Assembly: GCF_020623625.1 (NCBI RefSeq)
Contig: NC_060200.1
Location: 690,001 to 754,000, forward strand
DNA from: Saccharomycodes ludwigii
Lineage: Eukaryota; Ascomycota; Saccharomycetes; Saccharomycodales; Saccharomycodaceae
Direction of reading: 5' to 3'
DNA length: 64,000 bases
The stretch's first letter is position 1; every line of letters begins with the position of its first letter. This document shows, one piece after another, positions 23,526 to 33,753 of the stretch. The position numbers were made by a program, and so were the translations under genes. The notes beneath the pieces are model-generated. The model made no database searches, had not been told where the DNA came from, and worked only from the letters and a program-made list of their open reading frames with translations.

Positions 23526-24578
23526 ATTATTGAAAGTCAAAACAAGAAAATAAATAAATTAAATTGAATCGAATTAAAAATAAAATCGGACTTTTTTATG
23601 TTGGTGTTATACCTTTTTGATTATTCTTGTTGATATCAAAGTGTATCTATATCACAAAACAGCTTTTTCCTTTCTTGCCTTTATTTTTTTTTTTTTTTTT
23701 TTTTTTTTTATATATATATATTTTTTTTTAAATTTTTTTTATGATTTTTTTTGCTTGATGACTTTGGTATTATCGTTGGTGTTAAAATAAATTGTATGAT
23801 TTAGAAGTCAGAAAGTTCTTTTTTACCAAGTTTGAAGATATATTATTAAACAAACATTCTTAAAAAAAGGAAAAAGAGAAAAAAAAAAAAAAAATGGGAA
23901 CATTTAGATAGAAAAAAAAAGAAAACCTTTTTTTTTTGTTTTTTTTTGTTTTTTTAGTTTGTTTGTTTACTTGTGGGCGAAAATACACTTCATAGTGGTA
24001 GCAACCCGTCTTTTTTTTTCTTTCTTTCTTTTTTTAATAACCAAGAAAAAAAAAAAAAAAAAAAAAAAGGGGAGCATAGAATCAGAAAATATCGTACAAG
24101 TGAATAACCAACCGTTTACCTCGCCCTTTGCCCCCTTCCTACAAAATCAAATTAAAACAAAAATAAAAAAAAAAAAATTAACAGCCCAGCAAAAATAAAT
24201 TAAAAAAATAAATTAAAAAATAAATTAAAAAAAAAAAAAAACAGAATTCCTTCCCTCAATCGTAAAAAATGACTTTTTCTGCTTTTTCCCCCATCCTTCT
24301 GAAAATTTGCTACAGGTTTTAAGCTTTATTTATCCCCTTCTTTTGTTCACTGAAAAGAAAGAAAAAAATGACACTTGTGAAAATATATCAAAAAAATATT
24401 TTGTGTCACTGACAATTTATTGTAATTACTACTACTATTATTAAAAATCTCTTTATAATATTTTATACATATAACATATATACCAAGATGATATATCTAA
24501 GTCCTATTAAAATTTAATTTTTAAAGTATAAAACTACGGAAAAAAATATATATATCCTGAGACAATACAAAAATAATA
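23403..24578. other. Intergenic divergent region, PPH21 / 24579 ORF
   Basis: 1.2 kb rich in T and A runs, with a TA/TG microsatellite (23481-23526), and AAATAAATT-type tandem units at 24196-24230. The frame at 23959-24198 is low complexity. No RNA gene is recognised. Confidence 0.55.
23481..23526. repeat. (TA)11(TG)12 compound microsatellite
   Basis: Alternating purine-pyrimidine tract about 80 bases upstream of the PPH21 start; such tracts may adopt Z-form or cruciform structures and vary in length. Confidence 0.9.
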
Positions 24579-25760
24579 ATGACTCTAAATATTATTAGTG
24601 GTAGTAAGGGTAGTGGTAATGAAATTAGAATCAATGGTATAGAATCAAAGGGAAATACGACGGTTACGAAAAACTTAAATCAAGAAATTGAAGATAGTTT
24701 TATTACAAATATCCCTTTTTATTATACGGATGAAGATACAACCACGCTTAATAACACCAATTCACCAGTTAATACTTTGAAGTATAAGAAAAATCGCTTG
24801 AATACAAAGAAAAATAATAATCATAACAATAAACAAACCTTATCCACAAAAACAAATAATAACAATAATCATTATATTTCCTCCAACTTTGCTTCTATTC
24901 AAATTCCAACTTTTGAACCATCAGATAGTAAAGTCACTGAAAAACAAAATAGTACAATAATAATTGAAAACACACCTGAAGGTGAAAGTATACGGCAATT
25001 GGTTAAAAACAAACAATCTTTGAGAAAAATCCCAGTAACCAATAAATTAATAAATAGAATGGAAGATGCCTTAATAAAGTGGAAACCACCCCAGTCTTCA
25101 CAGCCACAGATATATGCTGTGATAAATGGAACACATCCCTTCCAAGATGATAAACTACCAGTTCAGGAACATCCGGAAAGAAGCAATAAAACCACCTATC
25201 ATAAGGATAGTTCCAAAATTAAAGATGATACTTCTAGCGCAAGTACGATAAATTCTACTTCAACAACAACAAGCTCCTTATTAGACATAATTAAAAACAC
25301 AATATATAATCATAAAAGTTTTAGTTCTAAAACCAATAGTAACAATAGTAACAGCCCAAATAATAACAATGCTAACGGTAATACTATTAAAAATATTAGT
25401 GGTACACCACGTGCTGCATTGGTTGATAGCCAAGAATTAAAAGAACTAGAAAAACAATATTATGAAACTTTAAAAAATAGTAATAGTAACGAGAAAAATA
25501 TTACAGTTTTGAAAATACCAAATTACTATTTAACTGCTTCTAAAAATCACACGATAACAACAACAAAAAAAGTGAACAGTATTAACGGCAATCTTGCTGG
25601 TGTTTTCAATGGCGAAATACAAAATAATATTAACAATACCGACAATAATGCTAACATTGGTATGCATGATTTTAGGGATCAATGGAACTCATTTTGGCTC
25701 CATTTTTGGAAAGATTTAAAGATGGTTTTGTCTTGTAAGTATGAAGACAACTACTATTAA
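24579..25760 (+). CDS. Uncharacterised Asn/Thr-rich protein (positional match to YDL186W)
   Basis: The product has 393 residues, not recognised by sequence. Most of it is Asn/Ser/Thr/Lys-rich low complexity. More ordered stretches are IEDSFITNIPFYYTDED near the N-terminus, ENTPEGESIRQLVKNKQSLRKIP (read in two parts) with MEDALIKWKPPQSS in the middle, and a C-terminal aromatic motif RDQWNSFWLHFWKDLKMVL, which could be an amphipathic helix. No signal peptide or membrane segment is seen. It lies between PPH21/22 and VMA1 on the same strand as YDL186W in S. cerevisiae, so that uncharacterised gene is the positional candidate. The frame is long and intact, so it is probably a real gene. Confidence 0.55.
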   Translation: MTLNIISGSKGSGNEIRINGIESKGNTTVTKNLNQEIEDSFITNIPFYYTDEDTTTLNNTNSPVNTLKYKKNRLNTKKNNNHNNKQTLSTKTNNNNNHYISSNFASIQIPTFEPSDSKVTEKQNSTIIIENTPEGESIRQLVKNKQSLRKIPVTNKLINRMEDALIKWKPPQSSQPQIYAVINGTHPFQDDKLPVQEHPERSNKTTYHKDSSKIKDDTSSASTINSTSTTTSSLLDIIKNTIYNHKSFSSKTNSNNSNSPNNNNANGNTIKNISGTPRAALVDSQELKELEKQYYETLKNSNSNEKNITVLKIPNYYLTASKNHTITTTKKVNSINGNLAGVFNGEIQNNINNTDNNANIGMHDFRDQWNSFWLHFWKDLKMVLSCKYEDNYY

Positions 25761-26902
25761 TTTTCGTTAAAAGCTGCGTGTTTACACTCTAACTTTCAAT
25801 AATTATCGTTAAATATATATATATATATGTATCATATGTGTCGGATGGTGAAGATGTATGTTCTTTCTCATAGGATTGGAAATGGCAATATGTATAGATA
25901 AAAAAAATATCACCTCAGTTAAACATGCCACAGCATATATGTAAACGTATTAAATAAAAGTCATATGGAAGAAGCAGAAGGTTTATCAATTGTCAACTAA
26001 GAAAATGTACAAGTCAACTCATTACATCTCGCCTGTTTGCCAATATAAAGAGTTCACTCTTGCAAATTGAAATTGAGAATGCGCACATTAGATTGAGTTT
26101 GGTTTATTTTGATTCTTTCACGATAAATAAAAACAAAGGAACAAGTAGAAAACTCAATAATGCAATGATAAATATATATTAGAAAAAAAAAAAAAAAAGG
26201 TTGGAGCTAGTGTAAATTAAGAAGGTTCTACAATCTAGACGCAAGTCCGTGGGTAAGCATTCCATTTTTTTTTTTTTTTTTTTTTACTATCTTAGTATTA
26301 TTAGCTCATCTTTTGAGTTAGGCAAAAAGGAAAAGATGATAAATTATGAAATAATTGGCTGATCGTGAATTTATCCATAGAATGAATCATAAGTTTTGAA
26401 AAATGACTTTTTTAATTAAAATGCATAAATAATTTGTTTAAAGGAAAAAAAAAAAAAAAAATAATAACAAATATTATTACCCGAACAATGGCTGCAAACA
26501 TAAAACAAAGTATTCAGTACAGTGTCTTTTCTTTCAACAATCGCTACATAGTTTTCTATGAGCTAATTTAAAAACTTGTTTTTATCATTTTTTTTTTTGT
26601 TTTTTTTGTTTTTTTTTTTTTTGGTTGCAAAATTATAAATTCAAATTTTAATTCTCTTAAATTTCTTTGCAACAGTAATTTACCCTATGCTTAATATTCA
26701 ACATTTGGTAGTTCTTATTTAACCTTGTTCAATTAAGTCTCTAAAAGAAAAGAAGGAAAAAAAAATTAAAAAAAGAATAAAATAAAATAAGGAAGCAAAA
26801 CAAACAGAAAATAATAATATACTGGATTAACCATAACCCATTGAAATTTATTATTATCGACATCGTAATTCCAAATATATAAACAAGTAAAGATAAATTA
26901 TA
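25761..26902. other. Intergenic region upstream of VMA1
   Basis: 1.1 kb with a Reb1-type site (26477-26483) 420 bases before VMA1, and T/A runs. No gene is seen. Confidence 0.55.
26477..26483 (+). promoter_or_regulatory. Reb1-type site (TTACCCG) upstream of VMA1
   Basis: Exact Reb1 core in the VMA1 promoter region. Confidence 0.45.
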
Positions 26903-29900
26903 ATGGCTGGTGCTTTAGAAAACGCTAGAAAAGAAATAAAAAGACTTTCATTAGAAGACCACAATGAATCTGAATACGGTCAAATTTATTCTGTATCAGG
27001 TCCAGTTGTTGTTGCTGAAAATATGATTGGATGTGCTATGTATGAGTTAGTCAAAGTTGGTCATGATAATTTAGTCGGGGAAGTTATTAGGATCGATGGT
27101 GATAAAGCCACTATCCAAGTTTATGAAGAAACTGCCGGTGTTACCGTTGGTGATCCAGTTTTGAGAACAGGGAAACCATTGTCTGTTGAATTAGGACCTG
27201 GTTTGATGGAAACCATTTATGATGGTATTCAGAGACCATTGAAAGCTATTAAGGAGATGTCTCAGTCTATTTATATTCCAAGAGGTGTTGATGCACCATC
27301 TTTGAGTAGAGATATCAAATGGCAATTTAAACCAGCCTCCTACAAGGTCGGTGATCATATTTCCGGTGGTGATATATTTGGTTCTATCTTTGAAAATTCT
27401 TTATTAGATGACCACAAGATTTTGTTACCACCAAGAGCTAGAGGTACAATCACTTGGATTGCTGAACCAGGTGAATACTCAGTCGAAGAAAAAATTTTAG
27501 AAATTGAATTTGACGGTAAGAAATATGATTATTCTATGTATCACACCTGGCCTGTTCGTGTTCCAAGACCAGTGACTGAAAAATTGTCAGCTGATTATCC
27601 ATTGTTGACCGGACAAAGAGTCTTGGATTCTTTATTCCCATGTGTTCAAGGTGGTACTACCTGTATTCCAGGTGCCTTTGGTTGTGGTAAAACAGTTATT
27701 TCTCAATCCTTGTCCAAATACTCCAATTCTGATGCTATTATTTATGTCGGTTGTTTTGCTAAAGGCACTAAAGTTTTGATGGCTGATGCCACCGCTAAAA
27801 GCGTTGAAGAGGTTAAAGTTGGGGAAGAAGTCATGGGTAAAGACGGTTTACCACGTAGTGTTATTGCTTTGCCAAGAGGCGTTGATACTATGTATAAAGT
27901 TTCTCAAAATCTTAAATCTAACACCCACACCAAAGCTTCCTCTAATAGTGAATCTTTGCATTTATTTGAATTTACCTGTAATTCCGACCATCAATTAGTC
28001 GTTGGAACCCCAAGAAAAGCAGGAATATCCGTTGACACTGTTGATGGTGTTAAATATTACAAAGCTTTTTACTATGATCTTGTTGAGGAGATAACCTCTG
28101 ATGGTAGATTGATTAAAATTGCCAAAGAGGTTTCAGAGAGCTATCCATTTACTGAAGGAGACTCTAAGGCCAAAGAAATTATTGCTCCTTACGAAAATTC
28201 TGGTGCCTTTGAATGGACTATTGAAGTCAGAGATGTTGAATTGTTAGACGCACATGTTCGTGATATTACTTATCAGGTTTTTGCTCCGGTCTTGTACGAA
28301 AGTTTATCCTTTTACGATTCTTTGTCTGGTTTAGGCCATGCTTGTTTGAATACCAAAGCAGGTATTTTTGCCACTGCTTATTTGCTTGGTTTGTGGGCTG
28401 GTGATGGTTCCCCCAAAAAAGCTGGCAATGCCGCCACTAGTAGGGACGATAATTTATTGGAATATGTTTGGGAGTGTGCAGAAATATTAGGCTTGAACAA
28501 TTCTTGTAACAAAAATTCTATGTCTAGAAGTGATGTTTTACATTCTAATGTTGCTGAGGGGAAATTAGAAACCAAAAATTCCTTTTGGGATGCTGTTGTT
28601 AATTTGGGATTTTTCAAAAATGGCGCTAAACATGTACCTGAAATGTTGGTTTCTGCCCCAATTATTGTTCGTGAGAAGTTTTTGGCTGGTCTAATTGACT
28701 CAGATGGGGTTGTTAGTTCCAAAGGACAAACTTTTGCGACTGTTAAAACTACCCAACGTAATATTTTGGATGGTTCTGTTGCTGTTGCTCGTTCTTTAGG
28801 TTTGGATGTTACCGTTAAAGTGGAAGCAGCCAAAGCTGCTAAGAATGTCTCTAGCAACAAAAAATCATATGCTATGTCTTTATCAGGTAATGACGTTCTA
28901 CTTTCTGTTTTATCTAACTGTCATTCTAGTAAAAACTTCAGGGCTGCTTCTTCAGCACCAGTTGTTCGTGAACCAAAGAAATTCTATTTCAACTTGGAAA
29001 AATTGGAGGAAGATGAATTTTATGGCATAACCTTACCAGTTGACTCTGATCATCAATTTATGTTGGCTAACCAAGTAGTTGTCCACAACTGTGGTGAAAG
29101 AGGTAATGAAATGGCTGAAGTTTTAATGGAATTTCCTGAGCTTTTCACTGAAATTAATGGGAGAAAAGAACCGATTATGAAACGTACAACCTTGGTTGCT
29201 AATACTTCAAATATGCCGGTTGCTGCTAGAGAAGCTTCTATTTATACGGGTATTACCTTGGCTGAGTACTTCAGAGATCAAGGTAAAAATGTTTCCATGA
29301 TTGCTGACTCTTCCTCTAGATGGGCTGAAGCTTTGAGAGAAATTTCTGGTCGTTTGGGTGAAATGCCTGCTGATCAAGGTTTCCCAGCTTATTTGGGTGC
29401 TAAATTAGCCTCGTTTTATGAGAGAGCTGGTAAAGCTATTGCATTGGGTTCTCCAAATCGTATTGGTTCCGTTTCTATTGTTGCAGCTGTCTCCCCAGCA
29501 GGTGGTGATTTCTCTGATCCAGTTACCACAGCCACCTTGGGTATCACTCAAGTGTTTTGGGGGTTAGATAAGAAATTAGCTCAAAGAAAACATTTCCCTT
29601 CTATTAATACTTCTGTTTCTTATTCCAAGTACACCACTGTTTTGAATAAATATTATGACAAGAATTATCCAGAGTTCCCAACCTTGAGAGACCGTATGAG
29701 AGAAATTCTATCCAATGCAGAAGAATTAGAACAAGTTGTTCAATTAGTTGGTAAGTCAGCTTTATCTGACAGTGATAAGATTACCTTAGATGTTTCTACT
29801 TTGATTAAGGAAGATTTCTTGCAACAAAATGGGTATTCTACATACGATGCCTTTTGTCCAATTTGGAAGACTTTTGATATGATGAAGGCTTTTATCTCCT

Positions 29901-30094
29901 ATTATGACGAAGCTCAAAAGAGTGTCGCTAATGGTGCTAATTGGGGTAAGTTGTCCGAAGCTACCGCAGATGTTAAGCATGCTGTTTCGTCCTCCAAGTT
30001 TTACGAACCAAGTAAGGGTCATGATGAAGTTCATGCTGAATTTGAGAAATTATTTAACCAAATTCAAGATAGATTTGCCGAGTCTACCGACTGA
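26903..30094 (+). CDS. VMA1: V-ATPase catalytic subunit A with in-frame intein
   Basis: The precursor has 1063 residues. Removing the intein (residues 284-729) leaves 617, the normal length of subunit A, which hydrolyses ATP in the V1 sector to acidify the vacuole. The N-extein has the P-loop GAFGCGKT (257-264) and ends DAIIYVG; the C-extein resumes [21 protein letters not shown] and has [16 protein letters not shown]. Cys284 is both the first intein residue and the site where S. cerevisiae VMA1 is interrupted, and a Cys follows the intein as the +1 nucleophile. The whole frame is open. It is flanked by the 24579 ORF and RPL41, as YDL186W-VMA1-RPL41A are in S. cerevisiae. Confidence 0.98.
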   Translation: MAGALENARKEIKRLSLEDHNESEYGQIYSVSGPVVVAENMIGCAMYELVKVGHDNLVGEVIRIDGDKATIQVYEETAGVTVGDPVLRTGKPLSVELGPGLMETIYDGIQRPLKAIKEMSQSIYIPRGVDAPSLSRDIKWQFKPASYKVGDHISGGDIFGSIFENSLLDDHKILLPPRARGTITWIAEPGEYSVEEKILEIEFDGKKYDYSMYHTWPVRVPRPVTEKLSADYPLLTGQRVLDSLFPCVQGGTTCIPGAFGCGKTVISQSLSKYSNSDAIIYVGCFAKGTKVLMADATAKSVEEVKVGEEVMGKDGLPRSVIALPRGVDTMYKVSQNLKSNTHTKASSNSESLHLFEFTCNSDHQLVVGTPRKAGISVDTVDGVKYYKAFYYDLVEEITSDGRLIKIAKEVSESYPFTEGDSKAKEIIAPYENSGAFEWTIEVRDVELLDAHVRDITYQVFAPVLYESLSFYDSLSGLGHACLNTKAGIFATAYLLGLWAGDGSPKKAGNAATSRDDNLLEYVWECAEILGLNNSCNKNSMSRSDVLHSNVAEGKLETKNSFWDAVVNLGFFKNGAKHVPEMLVSAPIIVREKFLAGLIDSDGVVSSKGQTFATVKTTQRNILDGSVAVARSLGLDVTVKVEAAKAAKNVSSNKKSYAMSLSGNDVLLSVLSNCHSSKNFRAASSAPVVREPKKFYFNLEKLEEDEFYGITLPVDSDHQFMLANQVVVHNCGERGNEMAEVLMEFPELFTEINGRKEPIMKRTTLVANTSNMPVAAREASIYTGITLAEYFRDQGKNVSMIADSSSRWAEALREISGRLGEMPADQGFPAYLGAKLASFYERAGKAIALGSPNRIGSVSIVAAVSPAGGDFSDPVTTATLGITQVFWGLDKKLAQRKHFPSINTSVSYSKYTTVLNKYYDKNYPEFPTLRDRMREILSNAEELEQVVQLVGKSALSDSDKITLDVSTLIKEDFLQQNGYSTYDAFCPIWKTFDMMKAFISYYDEAQKSVANGANWGKLSEATADVKHAVSSSKFYEPSKGHDEVHAEFEKLFNQIQDRFAESTD
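27752..29089 (+). mobile_element. VMA1 intein with LAGLIDADG homing endonuclease (VDE / PI-SceI type)
   Basis: 446 residues (S. cerevisiae VDE 454), inserted at the same point. Splicing residues are present: Cys1, the block-B Asn77 and His80 (CNSDH; VDE has CNATH), penultimate His445, Asn446 and the +1 Cys. Two LAGLIDADG helices are intact: LLGLWAGDG with Asp218 and LAGLIDSDG with Asp318, matching the catalytic Asp218 and Asp326 of PI-SceI. The splicing ends are very close to VDE (CFAKGT..VLMAD and [15 protein letters not shown]); the centre is more diverged and 8 residues shorter. Both splicing and DNA cleavage look feasible. Homing copies the element into empty VMA1 alleles during meiosis. 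Confidence 0.96.
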
Positions 30095-30717
30095 GGGATT
30101 GGATAGATGTAGTATAATTAGTAGCTGGTGTTTTGTTTTTTTAATTGTGACTTTTTATTTTAATTATGTACCCTTTTTATATATATTATATCATTAGATC
30201 AGAGAAAAAATAAGAAAATAAATGAAAACATAATCTAAAAAATATCAATTTACAACCAATTCCAGACTAAGTGAAATAGCGATTACTCAGCATTTTATCA
30301 CTCAGCATTTTATCTTCAAGCAAAAGACCCCGTTTAAACAAGGCCGGATAAGAATATTTTCTCTTTAAAAAGCATACGCAACATTATATTTAAAAGTTAT
30401 ATATCAGTTTTCTACCTAAAACACATATAAAGTGAAATGTCTAATATAAAAAACATTTATCAACTACATAAAAGCATGGTTATAATCTTTCGTGTATAAC
30501 GTGAACTTATTTCTTCATTAAACCATATAAAAAATTTTTAATTTTTTTTTTTTTTTCACAATTCAGCAGATAAAAAAGCAAATAGTAACTCTTAAAAATA
30601 TAAAAACAGCAACATTATTTCAAAAAAAAAAAAAAAAAAAAAAGGATCCTTTGGTATAAGCGGTTATAAAGAAAAACAAATCAATCAATAGAAAGCATCA
30701 TTAATTTAAAAACCTGC
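30095..30717. other. Convergent 3' region, VMA1 / RPL41
   Basis: No gene is seen. A perfect 15-base tandem duplication (ACTCAGCATTTTATC, 30285-30314) and A/T runs are present. Confidence 0.6.
30285..30314. repeat. Perfect 15-bp tandem duplication
   Basis: ACTCAGCATTTTATC occurs twice head to tail in the VMA1 3' flank. Confidence 0.85.
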
Positions 30718-30795
30718 TCATTTGGATCTAGCTCTGACCTTCCGTCTCTTTCTCTTTAATCTTCTAACTCTCTTCTTTCTCCACTTAGCTCTCAT
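30718..30795 (-). CDS. RPL41: Ribosomal protein L41 (25 residues)
   Basis: Read on the minus strand, ATG at 30795-30793 to TGA at 30720-30718 encodes MRAKWRKKRVRRLKRKRRK followed by VRARSK: the tiny, extremely basic eL41 helix that bridges the two ribosomal subunits. It is exactly the family length and almost all Lys/Arg. It is too short for normal ORF finding but unmistakable. It lies after VMA1 on the opposite strand, as RPL41A does in S. cerevisiae, and two genes before SRF1, near which RPL41B lies. Confidence 0.97.
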   Translation of the reverse strand: MRAKWRKKRVRRLKRKRRKVRARSK

Positions 30796-31668
30796 TGTGT
30801 GTAAATAAGTGTTTGTGGTTTTTTTTTATTTTATAACTTGCAACCTTCAAATAAAAACTTAAGAAGATGTATGAAGAGGAAAAATATACATTCACAAGAC
30901 TTACGAAAAAGGAAGAGAAAATGATAATAAAATTACAAAAGTCATTGATGTGTCAGCTTCTTAAATAATATTGTAAGTTTATTTAAAAACGTGAGAAAAA
31001 AAGGAAAACAAAAAAAAAAAAAAAAAAAAAAAATTGCTAAATTTTCTTTATTTTGTTGGCCTTCAACGAAAAGTATTCCCTTGAAAAAGAATAATACAAA
31101 GCATATCTATTTGTAAATAACTAAGAAAGAATTGTAGACCAGTGCTAAAAAAATTATTTATGTGTTCGGGTAAAATCATTTTTTTGTACATAAAAAAAAA
31201 ACTTTACTGTAGCGGGGCTTTTTTTTTTTTTTCGTTTTTACTTCTGCATTTGAAAAGAGAATTAAAAAGATTTTCTTTCTGCCAAAACAAAATATACAAT
31301 TTTTATTTCTTACTACAATAAATTCCCTTTTCCCTTTTCAAGCCTAACAAAGGAAACCGTATAAAGGGAAAAAACCTGATTCGCAGGCTAATAATGTATT
31401 TTCATTCCTGTTTAAATTCATTTTTCTTTTTCATCTACACAAGTTAAAGAAGGCGAAGTGAAAGGGAGGAGAAAAAAGAATATTTTATGTCTAAAAAAAA
31501 AAAAAAAAAAAAAATAAATATATATCACACATAATATATTAAAAATTAACGTAAAAAGTACAAGAGCAAATAATAATTTGAGTTACCACATTACTTATGT
31601 TAAACTCTCTTCCTTGTTATTAAAAAAAAATATTAGTCAAGTTAATAATTCAAGGTAATTTGGGCTCT

Positions 31669-31699
<31 letters not shown>

Positions 31700-31808
31700 C
31701 AGCTCACCAACTTGCAATAAAAACATTTTTGTTGTATCAATTAAATTGTTTAAAAAAAAATGAAAAGCAACATATATTGGATGTACGGATTCTATGTCAT
31801 AATCGATT
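30796..31808. other. Intergenic region, RPL41 promoter / YDL183C 3' flank
   Basis: No gene is seen. A Reb1-type CGGGTAA at 31167-31173 is about 370 bases upstream of RPL41. Poly-A and poly-T runs are frequent (for example 31009-31033, 31493-31514 and 31672-31699). Confidence 0.55.
31167..31173 (+). promoter_or_regulatory. Reb1-type site (CGGGTAA) upstream of RPL41
   Basis: Exact core; the gene it serves is transcribed leftwards from 30795. Confidence 0.4.
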
Positions 31809-32957
31809 TTATTTTGTTTTTTTTTTTTTGGTCTCGGTATTATTTTCTTTAAGAGACTTTTCCTGTCTAATTGCTTTTGTCAATTGCCCTTTAATTTCTT
31901 GGACTTCCAATTTATCAACAATCCTGGCCAAAGTTTCTTCATCCAATAATTTAAAATTTTTTTTTTGTAAATGTTCTGATTCATTGAAAATAGCCGAGTA
32001 TTCTTTTAGATCAACAAATTTGAATCTAAAACCATTCTGTTCATTGCACATTGTCTTCAAATGTTTGGCACCTAGATAAGCTTTCACATTACAGTAAAGC
32101 CTATATAGTAAATAAAAGCCAGGAATGTTTGGTATAATTGGAAGTATAGCTAGGGGCAAAGTTAACGGCAAAGTTATTAAGCAAGTTATTATATTTTTTT
32201 GATGTTGTTTTAACCCATCTTTCCACAATTCATTACAATCTTTAACGATTTGTTTGGGTGTAATTAGACTACCAGGATAATAAACTTTAATGGGATTCAA
32301 CTTTAATTCTGTTGTGGTGGCAACATTGGCCGATGTGCTTTGTTTTTTCAATCTTAGATATTCTTGTAACGTAATTTTCATATTATTTTCAGTGGATGAC
32401 ACCCTTTTTAAAATATAGCTTTCCGAAGGTATAGTAATTAAAGAATTTTCAGTCCAATTGATCCGATTCAATAGTCTGTTGACTGTACCAACAATTTTTC
32501 TATTAATATTTTTAGAGGATTTCTCCATATTATTCCAAAATTTAGTTGCCTTCTTTGTAAGTATTGTTTCATATTTAATTAATTTGGAGTTAATATTCAA
32601 AAATGAATCAGCATGTTTATAATATAAAAATATCTTATCTTTACTTATTGGTACAACTATCAATTTAATTGGTTCATTTAAATATTTTTTTATGCTATTG
32701 TTGTTAATATCACTGATGGTGTTGTTGTTGGGGTTGTTGTTAGGGTTGGGGTTGCTACTAACAATGGTGGAGGAATTGATTTTCGTATCTGCCCGTACTT
32801 TTCTTGTGGTATTAGAATATATAGTAGAATAGTTGCCGCCTTTTGATATAAGCAGATGAGTTTTATTCTTTGACGTTAGAGTATTTTGGCTAGATTTAGA
32901 AGAGAATGAATTGATTCTTAACGATAATTGGTTTTTGAGTGATCTGATGTGGGACAT
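31809..32957 (-). CDS. Mitochondrial K+/H+ exchange-related protein (YDL183C-like)
   Basis: The product has 382 residues (YDL183C 320). The first 60 residues are basic and Ser/Thr/Asn-rich with few acids, as in a mitochondrial presequence. The conserved core begins at PIKLIVVPISKDKIFLYYKH and includes KATKFWNNMEKSSKNINRKIVG, LLNRINWTENSLITIPSES and ITPKQIVKDCNELW; then a hydrophobic pair of segments (about 258-290, rich in Pro, LPLTLPLAILPIIPNIPGFY) leads to LYCNVKAYLGAKHL. In S. cerevisiae the product is an inner-membrane factor linked to the K+/H+ exchanger. Its position between RPL41 and the SRF1-CDC53-LYS20 group matches. An Asn-rich insert (about 68-90) is lineage-specific. Confidence 0.8.
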   Translation of the reverse strand: MSHIRSLKNQLSLRINSFSSKSSQNTLTSKNKTHLLISKGGNYSTIYSNTTRKVRADTKINSSTIVSSNPNPNNNPNNNTISDINNNSIKKYLNEPIKLIVVPISKDKIFLYYKHADSFLNINSKLIKYETILTKKATKFWNNMEKSSKNINRKIVGTVNRLLNRINWTENSLITIPSESYILKRVSSTENNMKITLQEYLRLKKQSTSANVATTTELKLNPIKVYYPGSLITPKQIVKDCNELWKDGLKQHQKNIITCLITLPLTLPLAILPIIPNIPGFYLLYRLYCNVKAYLGAKHLKTMCNEQNGFRFKFVDLKEYSAIFNESEHLQKKNFKLLDEETLARIVDKLEVQEIKGQLTKAIRQEKSLKENNTETKKKKTK

Positions 32958-33753
32958 ATCCTATTTATGTACCTCTCTCTTAATTTTCTCTTTTTTTTTT
33001 TTTACTTTCTAATACAAATTGAGGAATAATTATTCAAAAGAAAAAAAAAAAAAAAAAAAAAAGGAAACACAGAATTAATCACTCACACATATAGACATAT
33101 ATACACCCCTCCCCCCCTTCTTTCTTTTCCGCCGCTTTTCCCCTCAATGGTCCGGTCCAGTCAGAGTCAGCCTTTTTTTTTATTTTCTTATTTTATTTAT
33201 TTAATTAATTGATGTAATATAATAGTTTGTAATAGTTATCGTATATTTTATAATTAAGGCGATCTCTATCTTTATCCCATGTAAAATAAATTCATCTACG
33301 TAATATATTTATTTCTTTTTGCACGTCTTTTTTGAATTTATGTCAGAAATATAATAGAAAAAAAAACATAAGTTAATTAACCAATTTTGCTTTTTTTTTT
33401 TTTTTTTTTTTTTGTGCGTGAAATTTTTAATTTTTTTCTTTGAGCTGAACCGATCACAAAAATGGAAAACGTATCCATTTAAACACTTACATATAACAAA
33501 TAGCTGCTATTTTCAATCAGTACAAAAAAGATTCAATAAAAAAAACAAGTGTAACTTTTCAAGTACTTAAAAAGTGTTAATATCCGACTTTATTGTCTCA
33601 TAACTTACATTTAGCATTATTACCTTTTTTCCTTTTTTTTTTTCTTGAACGCCTATACAGTTACACATAGATGTGCATATAGATGTGTATAAATAAAAAT
33701 AAGAAGAAAAAAACAAGATTCAATTCAAGAAACCTTCGAAGAAAATAATAACA
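32958..33753. other. Divergent intergenic region, YDL183C-like / SRF1
   Basis: 800 bases of AT-rich sequence with T and A runs and a short C-rich stretch (33106-33118). No gene or clear site is seen. Confidence 0.55.

Noticed and set aside
28378-28860. 160-codon minus-strand frame inside the intein
   Set aside because: Shadow of the intein coding strand; no independent feature.
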